Source: Prevotella sp. E9-3 (lineage in GTDB: Bacteria > Bacteroidota > Bacteroidia > Bacteroidales > Bacteroidaceae). From it: DNA of 64,000 nucleotides. The notes under the pieces were generated by a model, which was given only the letters and a program-made list of their open reading frames with translations, searched no databases and was not told the origin of the DNA. The position numbers and the translations under genes are program-made. The first letter of the stretch is position 1. Each line of letters opens with the position of its first letter. Shown here piece after piece: positions 8,570-17,283 of the stretch. The DNA is taken from assembly GCF_022024015.1 (NCBI RefSeq), contig NZ_CP091786.1, forward strand, positions 3,658,001 to 3,722,000. The letters are read 5' to 3'.

Positions 8570-9304
8570 ATGAAACGACTCAAATTATTTAGTTCGGTAG
8601 TATTATTCATCATTTCTATGACTTTCAATTCATCATGTAGTAAAGACGACAAAGAAGATGATATAGACACTACGCCAATCTCATTGTACGTAGGAGATCA
8701 AAAAGAAATACAAGGCGCTAAATCCCTTAGCTCTGCAAATGATTTTATTGCTGTAACCAAAGATAATACTATCGAAGGATTTCATGTTGGAAAAACAAGA
8801 ATCTCAGTTAATAACAGCAAGTCCATTGACATCACGGTGAAGTCTATTCACAACTTATACGATGATCCTGTATGCAACTGGGGATGTACGATGAACGAAG
8901 TAAGACAGAAACAAACCCAAGGCAAATACAGCAGCAGATCAGATAACGATGCATTAATATATGAAAATGCAGGAGGCGCCAGTTTCATTATGTATTCTTT
9001 CAACAACGGAAGTCTTAAATCAGTTGGAGTTATTGTCAGCACCAATCACCTGTCACAATTTACTGACTACCTTTTAGATAGATTTCTCATGACAACCGTT
9101 TATTATGGTAAAGACACATACTTTGCCGGTATAGACGGCTCAAGCATGGAGATTGCAAAAACCTTTGTTATGATGGAAGTGTATAATGTTGATTATATGA
9201 TTGCTCTTTATACTCCAGTAAGCAAAACCCCGACACGTTCTGCCCAAGACACTAGTTATACAGACGAAATAATCAAAGAAATAAAAAACCGCCTTCAGTT
9301 ATAA
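8570..9304 (+). CDS. Hypothetical surface lipoprotein with Ig-like (Big2-like) segment
   Basis: A 244-residue lipoprotein. The signal peptide ends in FNSSC (Cys23) and the mature protein starts CSKDDKEDD, the acidic stretch that directs Bacteroidetes lipoproteins to the cell surface. Residues about 36-93 (ISLYVGDQKEI ... NTIEGFHVGKTRISV) have the rhythm of a bacterial Ig-like group 2 domain. The remaining part is unrecognised. It is AT-rich compared with its neighbours and shares the small island with the DUF4160/DUF2442 pair. Confidence 0.7.
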   Translation: MKRLKLFSSVVLFIISMTFNSSCSKDDKEDDIDTTPISLYVGDQKEIQGAKSLSSANDFIAVTKDNTIEGFHVGKTRISVNNSKSIDITVKSIHNLYDDPVCNWGCTMNEVRQKQTQGKYSSRSDNDALIYENAGGASFIMYSFNNGSLKSVGVIVSTNHLSQFTDYLLDRFLMTTVYYGKDTYFAGIDGSSMEIAKTFVMMEVYNVDYMIALYTPVSKTPTRSAQDTSYTDEIIKEIKNRLQL

Positions 9305-9327
9305 TTCAGATACAAGTACAAGATAAT

Positions 9328-9363
9328 CTCCGAGCTACTAAACAAGTTCGGAGTTTTTTTTTT
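9328..9363 (+). terminator. Terminator after the lipoprotein gene
   Basis: CTCCGA (9328-9333) pairs with TCGGAG (9348-9353), followed by ten T residues. Confidence 0.8.
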
Positions 9364-9467
9364 GCGTAATCAAGAACTATTGAAAGGACAAACAACTTCT
9401 GCCTATTGGCAACCCAACTCTTGAAAGTACAGAAGAACCACTTTTGACGCTTTTTATCGCAAATAGT

Positions 9468-9498
9468 TTTGCCATTTCGCCAAATTGACGTAACTTTG
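9468..9498 (+). promoter_or_regulatory. metK promoter with both -33 and -7 elements
   Basis: TTTG at 9468-9471 and TAACTTTG at 9491-9498 are separated by 19 nt, a full match to the Bacteroidetes housekeeping promoter. The leader to the ATG is about 60 nt, and no SAM-riboswitch-like fold was recognised in it. Confidence 0.75.
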
Positions 9499-9563
9499 CA
9501 CCTCTTATTATATAAATATACGCATACGCGTACACACAATAGTAATAAAACAACAGTAGAAAT

Positions 9564-10850
9564 ATGTCATATCTCTTTTCATCAGAATCAGTTTCGGAGG
9601 GACATCCCGATAAAGTAGCCGACCAGATTAGCGATGCTATTCTCGACCAGTTCCTTGCTTACGACGATAAGGCGCGCGTGGCCTGCGAATCGTTTGTAAC
9701 CACTGGTCAGGTAGTCATCATGGGCGAAGTGCGCAGCGATGTGTACATCGACCTGCAGACCATTGCCCGTCGCACCATTCAGAAGATTGGCTATACGAAA
9801 GCCGAATACCAGTTTGACGGCAACTCTTGCGGTATTCTCACCGCTATCCACGAGCAGAGCTCTGATATCAATCAGGGAGTTGACCGTGAAGACGAGGACA
9901 ACCAGGGCGCTGGCGACCAAGGCATGATGTTCGGTTATGCTACCAACGAAACGGAAAACTATATGCCTGTGAGCCTTGATCTGGCCCATCTGATTATGCG
10001 CACACTGGCCGACATCCGTAAGGAAGGAAAAGTGATGACCTATCTGCGTCCCGATTCAAAGAGTCAGGTGACTATTCAGTACAGCGATGCCGGTATTCCC
10101 GAGCGCATCGACACCATCGTTGTTTCTACCCAGCACGACGAGTTCCTGGCTGGTGGCAATACCGCCTTCGGTACAGAGAACGACGAGGCCATGCTGAAAC
10201 AGATTAAGGACGATGTAATCAATATCCTCATTCCCCGTGTAAAACAGCAGATTCACTCTCAGAAGGTACTCGACCTCTTCGGACTGGACATCAAATACTA
10301 CGTGAACCCCACCGGCAAGTTCGTGATTGGCGGTCCTCATGGAGATACTGGTCTGACAGGCCGTAAGATTATCGTTGACACCTATGGAGGCAAGGGCGCT
10401 CACGGTGGTGGTGCTTTCTCAGGCAAAGACTCATCGAAAGTGGACCGTTCAGCAGCCTATGCTGCCCGTCATATAGCCAAGAATATGGTGGCTGCCGGTG
10501 TGGCCGACGAGATGCTGGTACAGGTGAGCTATGCCATCGGTGTGGCTCAGCCTATGAACATCTATGTGAACACCTATGGTCGTTCGAACGTTCAGATGAG
10601 CGACGGCGAGATTGCCAAGAAGATTGAAAAGCTCTTCGACCTGCGTCCGAAGGCTATCGAACGCTCACTGAAGCTGCGCCAGCCCATGTACCTCGAGACT
10701 GCCGCCTACGGTCATATGGGTCGTAAGCCCGAAGTGATCAAAAAGACGTTCACCAGCCATTATCACGAAACAAAGACCATTGATGTGGAACTGTTCACTT
10801 GGGAGAAACTGGACCGCGTGGACGACATCAAGAAAGAATTCGGATTGTAA
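9564..10850 (+). CDS. metK: S-adenosylmethionine synthase
   Basis: This cytoplasmic enzyme makes S-adenosylmethionine from methionine and ATP. The 428-residue protein has all hallmarks: [18 protein letters not shown] at the N-terminus, [12 protein letters not shown] near residue 112-123, and the phosphate-binding [15 protein letters not shown] near residue 275. Family members are usually 380-430 residues. The ATG at 9564 begins [16 protein letters not shown], as expected. The product would feed the methyltransferase at 904 and many others. A family A repeat begins 14 nt after the stop. Confidence 0.98.
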   Translation: MSYLFSSESVSEGHPDKVADQISDAILDQFLAYDDKARVACESFVTTGQVVIMGEVRSDVYIDLQTIARRTIQKIGYTKAEYQFDGNSCGILTAIHEQSSDINQGVDREDEDNQGAGDQGMMFGYATNETENYMPVSLDLAHLIMRTLADIRKEGKVMTYLRPDSKSQVTIQYSDAGIPERIDTIVVSTQHDEFLAGGNTAFGTENDEAMLKQIKDDVINILIPRVKQQIHSQKVLDLFGLDIKYYVNPTGKFVIGGPHGDTGLTGRKIIVDTYGGKGAHGGGAFSGKDSSKVDRSAAYAARHIAKNMVAAGVADEMLVQVSYAIGVAQPMNIYVNTYGRSNVQMSDGEIAKKIEKLFDLRPKAIERSLKLRQPMYLETAAYGHMGRKPEVIKKTFTSHYHETKTIDVELFTWEKLDRVDDIKKEFGL

Positions 10851-10864
10851 AATACAAAATAACA

Positions 10865-10906
10865 GACTCTCCCCCAACTCTTCCTGTGAGGGAGGGGAGT
10901 AGATAG
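10865..10906 (+). repeat. Family A repeat after metK
   Basis: A full copy (GACTCTCCCCCAACTC ... GGAGGGGAGTAGATAG). It is the inverse of the copy at 10944-10986, and the start codon at 10910 lies between them. Confidence 0.9.
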
Positions 10907-10909
10907 TTG

Positions 10910-11797
10910 ATGGAAAACAGCGACAGCGTTTCAATTAGTAATACTATATACTCCCTTCCCTCACAGGGAGGGGGCGGGGGAGAGTCTGTCGGGTGCGAGT
11001 CCGTTTCCACGGGAGAGTCTGTTTCTTTACCTCTCTATTACCGCGAAATATTCTATCCCGGCGACACACTATACTACACCGCTCACGAAGGGCCATCGTA
11101 TGGCGTAGCCGGCGACCCCATTCCCTATACTATTCATGGCGACAGCCTGCTCACACTACTACTCATTCTAAGCTTTGTGGTACTCACGGTGAGTGTGGCC
11201 CAGTCACGCCGCTTCATTGGCCGACAACTGAAGGATTTCTTCTATATCTCTCGCAACGACAGCAACATCAGCGAAACCTCGTTAGAAATTCGTTTCCAGT
11301 TCTTCCTGGTCATCCTTTCTTGTCTGCTCATGGCCATCGCCACCCAGCAGTATGTCACAAAATATATCACAGAGACCTTCATCGTTGACAGCGAACTGAT
11401 TGTTATCAGTATATTTTTTGCCGTCTATTTGGGCTTTCAGTTCTTCAAAGGGCTATCCTATACAATTGTCAATCTTGTGTTCTTCGGAAAGCGCTTGAAC
11501 CAATTTTGGATGAAGATGCTATTGTTCATCGGAGCCTCACAAGGCATGCTTCTTTTTCCTGCCATTCTACTCATCGCATATTTCAACCTTTCCCTCAAAA
11601 GTGCGGCTTTTTATTTGAGTTTTATTCTGTTTTTTACTGAAATACTAACAATTTATAAGGGTTGGAGCATCTTTTTTAGGCAAAATGGTGGTTTTTTACA
11701 ATATTTTTTGTACTTTTGCACCCTCGAAATCATACCTTTACTCAGTTTAGTGGCTGGGATAGGGGTATTGATAGATGATTTGAAATACAATTTTTAG
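10910..11797 (+). CDS. DUF4271 integral membrane protein, repeat-extended N-terminus
   Basis: A 295-residue inner-membrane protein of the DUF4271 family, which is typically encoded next to hemD in Bacteroidales, as here (13 nt gap). Its function is not established. About six to seven hydrophobic helices are visible from residue 70 onward, including one at LLTLLLILSFVVLTVSV. Residues 12-37 (NTIYSLPSQGGGGGESVG and following) come from a family A repeat and are not expected in the family. The ATG at 10910 is preferred to a TTG directly before it. The only 3 nt between the upstream repeat and this ATG leave little room for a normal leader. Confidence 0.85.
   Translation: MENSDSVSISNTIYSLPSQGGGGGESVGCESVSTGESVSLPLYYREIFYPGDTLYYTAHEGPSYGVAGDPIPYTIHGDSLLTLLLILSFVVLTVSVAQSRRFIGRQLKDFFYISRNDSNISETSLEIRFQFFLVILSCLLMAIATQQYVTKYITETFIVDSELIVISIFFAVYLGFQFFKGLSYTIVNLVFFGKRLNQFWMKMLLFIGASQGMLLFPAILLIAYFNLSLKSAAFYLSFILFFTEILTIYKGWSIFFRQNGGFLQYFLYFCTLEIIPLLSLVAGIGVLIDDLKYNF
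10944..11019 (+). repeat. Family A repeat inside the DUF4271 gene
   Basis: The core at 10944-10986 (CTATATACTCCCTTCCC ... GGGGGAGAGTC) is inverted relative to 10865-10906. The extension to 11019 (GAGTCCGTTTCCACGGGAGA) matches the tail after the copy at 965. Confidence 0.9.
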
Positions 11798-11810
11798 GAT
11801 ACAGAGACAG

Positions 11811-12560
11811 ATGATCAAGAAGATTTTGGTTTCTCAACCAAAGCCAACAAGCGAGAAGTCACCTTACTATGATATTGCCGAGCGTTTCGGTGTAGAATTG
11901 GTCTTCCGCCCCTTCATCAAAGTTGAAGGAATCAGTTCACGCGAGTTCCGCACTCAGAAAGTGAGCATACTCGACTACACTGCAATCGTATTTACTTCAC
12001 GCCATGCCATTGACCATTTTTTCACCTTGGCTAAGGAGCTTCGTGTCAACATTCCTGAAGACATGAAATACTTCTGTGTAACAGAGACCATTGCTCTCTA
12101 TATCCAGAAATACGTACAGTATCGCAAGCGTAAGGTATTCTTCGGCTCTACTGGTCGTGTTGACGACCTGCTGCCCACTATGCTGAAGCACAAGACCGAG
12201 AAATATCTGGTGCCCATGAGCGATGTACACAACGATTCACTCACCAATTTACTCGACTCAAAGAAACTCATCCACAAGGAAGTGGTGATGTACAAGACCG
12301 TGAGCAATGACTTCACCGAGGAAGAGGTGAAGGCATTCGACTACGACATGCTTATTTTCTTCAGTCCTGCAGGTATTGAGTCGCTCACAAAGAACTTCCC
12401 CAACTTCGATCAAGGCAAGATTGCCATCGGCACCTTCGGTCCTGCTACGGCAAAGGCTGTGAAAGACGCTGGTCTGCGCCTGGATTTGGAAGCTCCCTCA
12501 GAGAAGTATCCCTCTATGACGAGTGCACTTCAGCACTTTCTCTTGATGAACGAAGAGTAA
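11811..12560 (+). CDS. hemD: Uroporphyrinogen-III synthase
   Basis: This enzyme closes hydroxymethylbilane to uroporphyrinogen III in haem and corrinoid synthesis. HemD is poorly conserved, so recognition rests on the overall pattern: MIKKILVSQPKP at the start, VFTSRHAIDHF near residue 60, FFSPAGIESL near residue 182 and IGTFGPATAKAVKDAGL near 203. The length of 249 residues is usual. The DUF4271 gene before it and rnpA and yidD after it form a gene order known from Bacteroidales. The start ATG follows 13 nt after the previous stop, so co-transcription is likely. Confidence 0.9.
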   Translation: MIKKILVSQPKPTSEKSPYYDIAERFGVELVFRPFIKVEGISSREFRTQKVSILDYTAIVFTSRHAIDHFFTLAKELRVNIPEDMKYFCVTETIALYIQKYVQYRKRKVFFGSTGRVDDLLPTMLKHKTEKYLVPMSDVHNDSLTNLLDSKKLIHKEVVMYKTVSNDFTEEEVKAFDYDMLIFFSPAGIESLTKNFPNFDQGKIAIGTFGPATAKAVKDAGLRLDLEAPSEKYPSMTSALQHFLLMNEE

Positions 12561-12566
12561 TTTAAA

Positions 12567-12594
12567 GTGAAGAGTGAAGAGTGAAGAGTGAAGA
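12567..12594 (+). repeat. Heptamer array GTGAAGA x4 across the rnpA start
   Basis: Four GTGAAGA units start at 12567, 12574, 12581 and 12588. Because seven is not a multiple of three, successive GTG codons fall in different frames; only 12581 is in frame with rnpA. Confidence 0.85.
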
Positions 12595-13093
12595 ATCTTC
12601 ATTTAAGAAAGTAGAACGTATTGTCAGCAAAAAGCTGATAGACGAGATATTCAGCGGAAACAGCAGTCAGTCGATGGCTGCTTTTCCGCTGAGAATTGTT
12701 TTTATGGAGCGTGAACGTCCTCAGGTTTCCGATCCCAGTGTTGTGGTGCTGACGAGTGTGTCGAAGCGTCATTTCAAGCATGCTGTTGACCGCAATCGTG
12801 TAAAACGACAAATGCGCGAAGCCTATCGACTGAACAAGCAGTTGATTATAGAGACTGTTCCAGCCGACAAGCAGCTCTGTCTGGCTTTTATCTGGCTCAG
12901 TGACCGACTGGCCCCCAGCCATGTTATTGCCACCAAGACCAAACGATTAATGAAATCCCTCGCCGAGCAATATCAGAATAATCAGAGTATTCAGAGTAAT
13001 CAGAGTAATCAGAGTATTCAGAGTAATCAGAATAATCAGAGTAATCAGAGTGCTCAGAATATTCAGAATAATCAGAATCCTCAGAGTTCTTAG
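12581..13093 (+). CDS. rnpA: Ribonuclease P protein component with repetitive tail
   Basis: This is the protein subunit of RNase P, which helps the catalytic RNA trim tRNA 5' leaders. Residues 1-130 are a normal RnpA, with the signature RNRVKRQMREAYR around residue 71-83. The start is unusual: no ATG is available, and GTG 12581 lies inside a GTGAAGA heptamer array. The C-terminus is also unusual: residues 131-169 are a Gln/Asn/Ser-rich tail (units NQS, NQN, IQS) encoded by thirteen 9-bp repeats, with the stop directly after. Typical family members have no such tail. The gene follows hemD by 20 nt and precedes yidD, which usually accompanies rnpA. Confidence 0.92.
   Translation: MKSEESSFKKVERIVSKKLIDEIFSGNSSQSMAAFPLRIVFMERERPQVSDPSVVVLTSVSKRHFKHAVDRNRVKRQMREAYRLNKQLIIETVPADKQLCLAFIWLSDRLAPSHVIATKTKRLMKSLAEQYQNNQSIQSNQSNQSIQSNQNNQSNQSAQNIQNNQNPQSS
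12971..13087 (+). repeat. Family E 9-bp tandem array, thirteen units, inside rnpA
   Basis: Units vary around AATCAGAGT, ATTCAGAGT and AATCAGAAT. The same array recurs at 34328. The unit length keeps the reading frame, so copy number can change without breaking rnpA. Confidence 0.9.
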
Positions 13094-13116
13094 CTCAGTA
13101 ATAGTTCTTAATTCCC

Positions 13117-13187
13117 AACTAACCATACCTCTCACCTCTCAATTCTCATCTCTCAATTCTCATCTCTCAATTCTCATCTCTCACCTC
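13117..13187 (+). repeat. Family C-type repeat and heptamers before yidD
   Basis: AACTAACCATACCTCTC, close to the family C core, is followed by alternating CACCTCT, CAATTCT and CATCTCT heptamers up to 7 nt before the yidD ATG. Confidence 0.75.
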
Positions 13188-13194
13188 AAAAAAA

Positions 13195-13437
13195 ATGAAG
13201 CGTCTCTGGCACATACTCTGTTGGCCGTTAAAATGGATGTTGCTGTTGCCGATACTTTTTTATCAGCACTTCATCACCCCCTACACGGGTCCTTCGTGCC
13301 GCTTCACCCCCACCTGCTCACAATACGCAAAAGAGGCCATACAAAAACATGGACCGTTCAAAGGATTGGCATTAGCCATTTGGCGCATCCTGCGCTGCAA
13401 CCCCTGGGGCGGCAGTGGATATGATCCAGTACCATAA
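13195..13437 (+). CDS. yidD: Membrane protein insertion efficiency factor YidD
   Basis: An 80-residue YidD protein, a small inner-membrane-associated factor thought to assist YidC-dependent insertion. Family hallmarks are intact: the cysteine-containing [14 protein letters not shown] (about residues 32-45), a basic amphipathic N-terminus, and the C-terminal [14 protein letters not shown]. It lies just after rnpA, the classical neighbour. The ATG follows an A-run and a heptamer array, with no Shine-Dalgarno sequence. Confidence 0.96.
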   Translation: MKRLWHILCWPLKWMLLLPILFYQHFITPYTGPSCRFTPTCSQYAKEAIQKHGPFKGLALAIWRILRCNPWGGSGYDPVP

Positions 13438-13646
13438 ATTTCGCCCGAAGTAAAAACTACGACTTGCTGACAAAATGAAAATCAACTGATTTTGGCAAAC
13501 AGATTATCCAGATACACTTGACTCTGAATCATTTCAGCGTGCCTTCAATGACACCTAATCCAACTATTTATGCTATTTTCAATTAACAAGAATTGAAAAA
13601 ATGAATTAATGTAAGAGAATCATTCTAATAAATGCTACTTTTTTTA

Positions 13647-13654
13647 TAATTTTG
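13647..13654 (+). promoter_or_regulatory. Predicted tyrS promoter
   Basis: TAATTTTG fits TAnnTTTG and is followed by GCAGG. The ATG lies 41 nt downstream. The rest of 13438-13646 shows no gene. Confidence 0.5.
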
Positions 13655-13694
13655 CAGGCTGAACAGTGAATCAATATCAAAAAAAAAGATAATA

Positions 13695-14993
13695 ATGAGA
13701 AAGAATTTTGTAGAAGAACTGCGTTGGCGCGGAATGCTGGCACAGATCATGCCAGGCACAGAAGAGTTGTTACAGAAAGAGATGGTAACAGCCTATCTGG
13801 GTACTGACCCCACAGCCGACTCACTGCACATCGGTCACCTCTGCGGCATCATGATGCTGCGCCACTTGCAGCGTTGCGGTCATAAGCCCATCATCCTCGT
13901 TGGCGGTGCCACCGGTATGATTGGCGACCCCTCAGGAAAGTCTCAGGAGCGTAACCTGCTGAACGAAGAAACCCTTCGTCACAATCAGGAGTGCATCAAG
14001 GCCCAGGTGGCTAAGTTCCTGGACTTTGAAAGCAAGGAAGCCAATGCTGCCGAGATGGTGAACAACTACGACTGGATGAAGAACTTCACCTTCCTCGACT
14101 TCGCCCGCGAGGTGGGTAAGCACATCACCGTCAACTATATGATGGCTAAGGACAGCGTTCAGCAGCGTCTGAACGGTACTGCTCGCGACGGACTGTCATT
14201 CACCGAGTTCACCTATCAGTTGTTGCAGGGCTACGACTTCCTCTACCTCTATCAGCATAAGAACTGCAAACTGCAGTTGGGCGGTAACGACCAGTGGGGT
14301 AACATCACCACCGGTACCGAGCTGATTCGTCGTACACTGGGTCATGAGAACGAAGCCTATGCACTTACTTGCCCATTGATTACCAAGGCCGACGGCAAGA
14401 AGTTCGGTAAGACCGAGAGCGGCAATATCTGGCTCGACCCCAAGCGCACCACTCCTTATCGTTTCTACCAGTTCTGGCTGAACGTGAGCGATGACGATGC
14501 TGAGAAATACATCAAGATTTTCACCTCACTTGAAAAGGATGTTATCGATGCCCTTGTTGAGGAGCACAAGCAGGATCCCGGTCGCCGTGTACTGCAGAAG
14601 CGCCTCGCCGAAGAGGTTACTATCATGGTACACGGACAGGCTCAGCTCGACATGGCTATCGAGGCTTCAAACATCCTCTTTGGCAAGGCTACCAAGGAAG
14701 CACTCGAGAAACTCGACGAGCAGACTTTCCTCGACGTATTCGACGGTGTAGAGAAGTTCGAGATTGCCAAGGACCAGTTAGGTCAGCCCGCCATCGAGCT
14801 GTTCACTACCGTAGCTCCCGTATTCCCCTCAAAGGGTGAGATGCGCAAGATGGTACAGGGCGGCGGTGTTTCTCTGAACAAAGAGAAGCTCACCGACCAG
14901 CAGCGTCCCATCACCACCGACGACCTCATCGACGGCAAGTATCTTCTGGCCCAGAAAGGTAAGAAGAACTACTATCTGATTACCGTTAAGTAA
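13695..14993 (+). CDS. tyrS: Tyrosyl-tRNA synthetase
   Basis: This cytoplasmic enzyme charges tRNA-Tyr. The 432-residue class I synthetase shows the HIGH motif in SLHIGHLCG (about residues 41-49), the tyrosine-binding region GYDFLYL and [10 protein letters not shown], and KFGKTESG as the KMSKS-type loop. The last 80 residues form the S4-like RNA-binding domain ([13 protein letters not shown]). Length and order are normal. The ATG was chosen because [15 protein letters not shown] matches the family start. It is a single-gene unit with its own promoter. Confidence 0.98.
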   Translation: MRKNFVEELRWRGMLAQIMPGTEELLQKEMVTAYLGTDPTADSLHIGHLCGIMMLRHLQRCGHKPIILVGGATGMIGDPSGKSQERNLLNEETLRHNQECIKAQVAKFLDFESKEANAAEMVNNYDWMKNFTFLDFAREVGKHITVNYMMAKDSVQQRLNGTARDGLSFTEFTYQLLQGYDFLYLYQHKNCKLQLGGNDQWGNITTGTELIRRTLGHENEAYALTCPLITKADGKKFGKTESGNIWLDPKRTTPYRFYQFWLNVSDDDAEKYIKIFTSLEKDVIDALVEEHKQDPGRRVLQKRLAEEVTIMVHGQAQLDMAIEASNILFGKATKEALEKLDEQTFLDVFDGVEKFEIAKDQLGQPAIELFTTVAPVFPSKGEMRKMVQGGGVSLNKEKLTDQQRPITTDDLIDGKYLLAQKGKKNYYLITVK

Positions 14994-15068
14994 TACGATA
15001 TACCCTTTATATATTAAGGTAAACCCTCATTGCATACCATAAATTTGGTAAATTGAGGCTATTCGCAT

Positions 15069-15109
15069 GCAATCTGCAGAGAAAACCACCCGTTTTCTTT
15101 GCAGATTGC
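15069..15109 (+). terminator. Terminator after tyrS
   Basis: GCAATCTGCA (15069-15078) pairs with TGCAGATTGC (15100-15109); inner GAAAA and TTTTC extend the stem. A short T-run follows at 15113. Confidence 0.75.
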
Positions 15110-15120
15110 TGCTTTTTGTG

Positions 15121-15128
15121 TACTTTTG
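15121..15128 (+). promoter_or_regulatory. Predicted promoter of the Omp28-like gene
   Basis: TACTTTTG fits TAnnTTTG and directly follows the previous terminator, 77 nt before the ATG. Confidence 0.5.
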
Positions 15129-15204
15129 CCAACAGTTTTTAGGTTTAACGAGCATAAATTATTAAAATCATAAGCAAAACCCATTTAACGCAAAAATTAT
15201 ATTT

Positions 15205-17151
15205 ATGAGAAAAAGTTTACTCCTTCTCGCAGCCTTAGTGCTGTCAGCAACAAGTGTGTTTGCACAGTTTGCTTCCGTTCCTTACCAGTTTAACGCCCCC
15301 CGTGCCGCCAAGGCCAATACTTTCCGTGCTGCCGAAGCCGGTACTGTTTGGTGGGGTTATACTCCCGAAACCGATCAGTCAGGATGGAACCTGCTTGGTG
15401 TTCAAGCTGCCGACACCTACCATTGTGCCATCTTCATTCCTGGCAATCATGCTTTTGCTGGTGGAAAGACTATTCAGGCAGTTCGCTTTGCCTTGGTTGC
15501 CGAGCACGCAACAGATGTCAAGGCGTGGATAGCTACAGAGGCTCCCGGTGCTGTTGATGAGACAAGCACCGCTCGGCTGAAGAGTGTAGATAACAGTGAA
15601 ATTGGTGCAGACGGTGTTGCTGAGGTTACCTTCGACCAGCCTTTTGAAATTCCTGTCGATGGCGCTTATGTAGGCTACAGCTTCACCATCACAGAAGCTA
15701 CCACCCAGAACGACAAATATCCTATTATCTTCATTGCAGGTGAAGATGAGCCCAATGCACTTGTCATCAAGACCGATAATGCAGTTCCTAACTGGACAGA
15801 CATGTATGGTAATGGCTTTGGTAAGCTCTACCTGAACGTTAAGCTCAGTGGTGAGTTCCCCGACAATGTAGCAAGTCCTGTAGATTTCGGCACTCACTAT
15901 GTTGAACTGGGCAAGGAGACCACAGCCAAGGTTCAGGTGACCAACGGTGGTGAGACAGCCATCAGCAGCCTCAGCTATACCATTACTGCCAACGGTGAGA
16001 CAAGCGCAGAGCAGACTGTTACACTCGACAATCCCGTGGAATTCCTGAAGAGTGGCTACTTCACCATTCCTGTAAAGGCCGATGAAAAATCCGGAATAGT
16101 TGAAAAGACCCTTACCATCACTAAGGTGAATGGCAATGCCAACAATGCCACTTCTAAGTCTGCCAACTTCACCGTTGCCACCGTCAGCAAGTTCGTAAAG
16201 CGTGGTGTAGCAGTAGAAGAATACACTGGTACAACCTGTGGTTGGTGCCCTCGCGGTCTTGTCGGTATGGATAAGATGCGCAATGAGTTTGGCGAAGACT
16301 TCATCGGTATCGGTATCCACCGCTATACCTCAAACCTCAACCAGGATGCTATGTACATCAGCACCTACAACCACGTATCATACGAAGGTGCTCCATCTGC
16401 TCGTATCAACCGTGGTGATCTGATTGACCCCTACTATGGTAGTGGTAACGACGTATTCGACGACTTCCGCGCTGCACTCGCTATTCCGGCCACAGCTGGA
16501 CTGAGCGTAAAAGGCGAATGGAATGCAGACTCCAGCGAAGTAACGGCGACAGCCACCATCGAACCGGTGATTGACGGCACCTACAAGATAGAGTATGTGC
16601 TCATTGCCGACGGTCTGACCGGTACCACACAGCCTTGGCGTCAGCACAACTATTATCATAGTGCATACGGCCAGTTTACCAGCCCCTCGCAGCTGCCTGC
16701 TGATCTGCAATTCCTGTTTAGCACGGGCCAAATCTATGACCAATCTTACGTGGCCTACTATCCTGTGTTCAACGACGTAGCTATTGCCAACGCTAAGAGC
16801 ACTCAGACCACCGCTCCCGGTGAGCTGAAAGATGGCGAAAAAGTTACAAACAGCTACACACTGTCTATGCCTGTCGGCACAGCAAAGAAAGAATTGGTCA
16901 GTGCCATTGATAAGAAGAAAGTATTTGTCGTTGCCCTTCTCATCAATAGCGAAGGCAAGATAGCCAATGCTGCTAAGTCAACCATCGATGGTACAGATAA
17001 TGCAGCAGGCATTGAGAATACTCTCGGTACCGCAACTTCTGGCAAACAGCAGCGCTATGCCCTCGACGGTCGTCAGCTCAATGCTGCCCAGCATGGTCTG
17101 AACATCATCCGCATGGCTGATGGATCGGTAAAGAAAGTGATGATCAAATAA
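15205..17151 (+). CDS. Secreted Omp28-like protein with thioredoxin-type CGWC motif
   Basis: A 648-residue secreted protein. It has a signal peptide ending SVFAQ (residues 1-21), a beta-rich N-terminal part (about 45-215), a CARDB/Ig-like stretch (about 220-330), and a thioredoxin-fold segment starting VEEYTGTTCGWCPRG with Cys345 and Cys348, as in Omp28-related proteins. A disulfide or redox role at the cell surface is possible but not shown. The last 30 residues (YALDGRQLNAAQHGLNIIRM ... KKVMIK) resemble a type IX secretion C-terminal tag and recur in variant form in four other proteins of this window. It is monocistronic. Confidence 0.8.
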   Translation: MRKSLLLLAALVLSATSVFAQFASVPYQFNAPRAAKANTFRAAEAGTVWWGYTPETDQSGWNLLGVQAADTYHCAIFIPGNHAFAGGKTIQAVRFALVAEHATDVKAWIATEAPGAVDETSTARLKSVDNSEIGADGVAEVTFDQPFEIPVDGAYVGYSFTITEATTQNDKYPIIFIAGEDEPNALVIKTDNAVPNWTDMYGNGFGKLYLNVKLSGEFPDNVASPVDFGTHYVELGKETTAKVQVTNGGETAISSLSYTITANGETSAEQTVTLDNPVEFLKSGYFTIPVKADEKSGIVEKTLTITKVNGNANNATSKSANFTVATVSKFVKRGVAVEEYTGTTCGWCPRGLVGMDKMRNEFGEDFIGIGIHRYTSNLNQDAMYISTYNHVSYEGAPSARINRGDLIDPYYGSGNDVFDDFRAALAIPATAGLSVKGEWNADSSEVTATATIEPVIDGTYKIEYVLIADGLTGTTQPWRQHNYYHSAYGQFTSPSQLPADLQFLFSTGQIYDQSYVAYYPVFNDVAIANAKSTQTTAPGELKDGEKVTNSYTLSMPVGTAKKELVSAIDKKKVFVVALLINSEGKIANAAKSTIDGTDNAAGIENTLGTATSGKQQRYALDGRQLNAAQHGLNIIRMADGSVKKVMIK

Positions 17152-17213
17152 GTCCCAAAATGCCATAAAAGGCATCTACTCAATTCTTTCATTGTAAAGA
17201 ATTAGAATAAAAA

Positions 17214-17245
17214 TTTGGTAATATCACGAAAATGAACTACCTTTG
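17214..17245 (+). promoter_or_regulatory. Promoter of tRNA-Gln
   Basis: TTTG at 17214-17217 and TACCTTTG at 17238-17245 are 20 nt apart. Transcription would begin near the hairpin that follows. Confidence 0.7.
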
Positions 17246-17280
17246 CATGCGATTTCGAAAGAGGTCGCATGCTTTTTTTG
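17246..17280 (+). terminator. Hairpin with T-run between promoter and tRNA
   Basis: GCATGCGA (17246-17253) pairs with TCGCATGC (17266-17273), followed by seven T residues. It has the form of an intrinsic terminator but sits at the start of the transcript, upstream of the tRNA, so it may act as a leader attenuator or processing element. Confidence 0.55.
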
Positions 17281-17283
17281 TAT

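Noticed and set aside
9499..9563. SAM riboswitch before metK
   Set aside because: The leader is only about 60 nt, and no SAM-binding fold was recognised.
12971..13187. CRISPR array
   Set aside because: The periodicities are 7 and 9 bp without unique spacers, and no cas genes are nearby. The same holds for 34328-34480 and 55493-55548.
15379..16320. Long antisense frame over the Omp28-like gene
   Set aside because: It is a shadow frame opposite a well-supported secreted protein, without its own signals. The same applies to long antisense frames at 20707-21576, 24683-25372 and 27019-27936.
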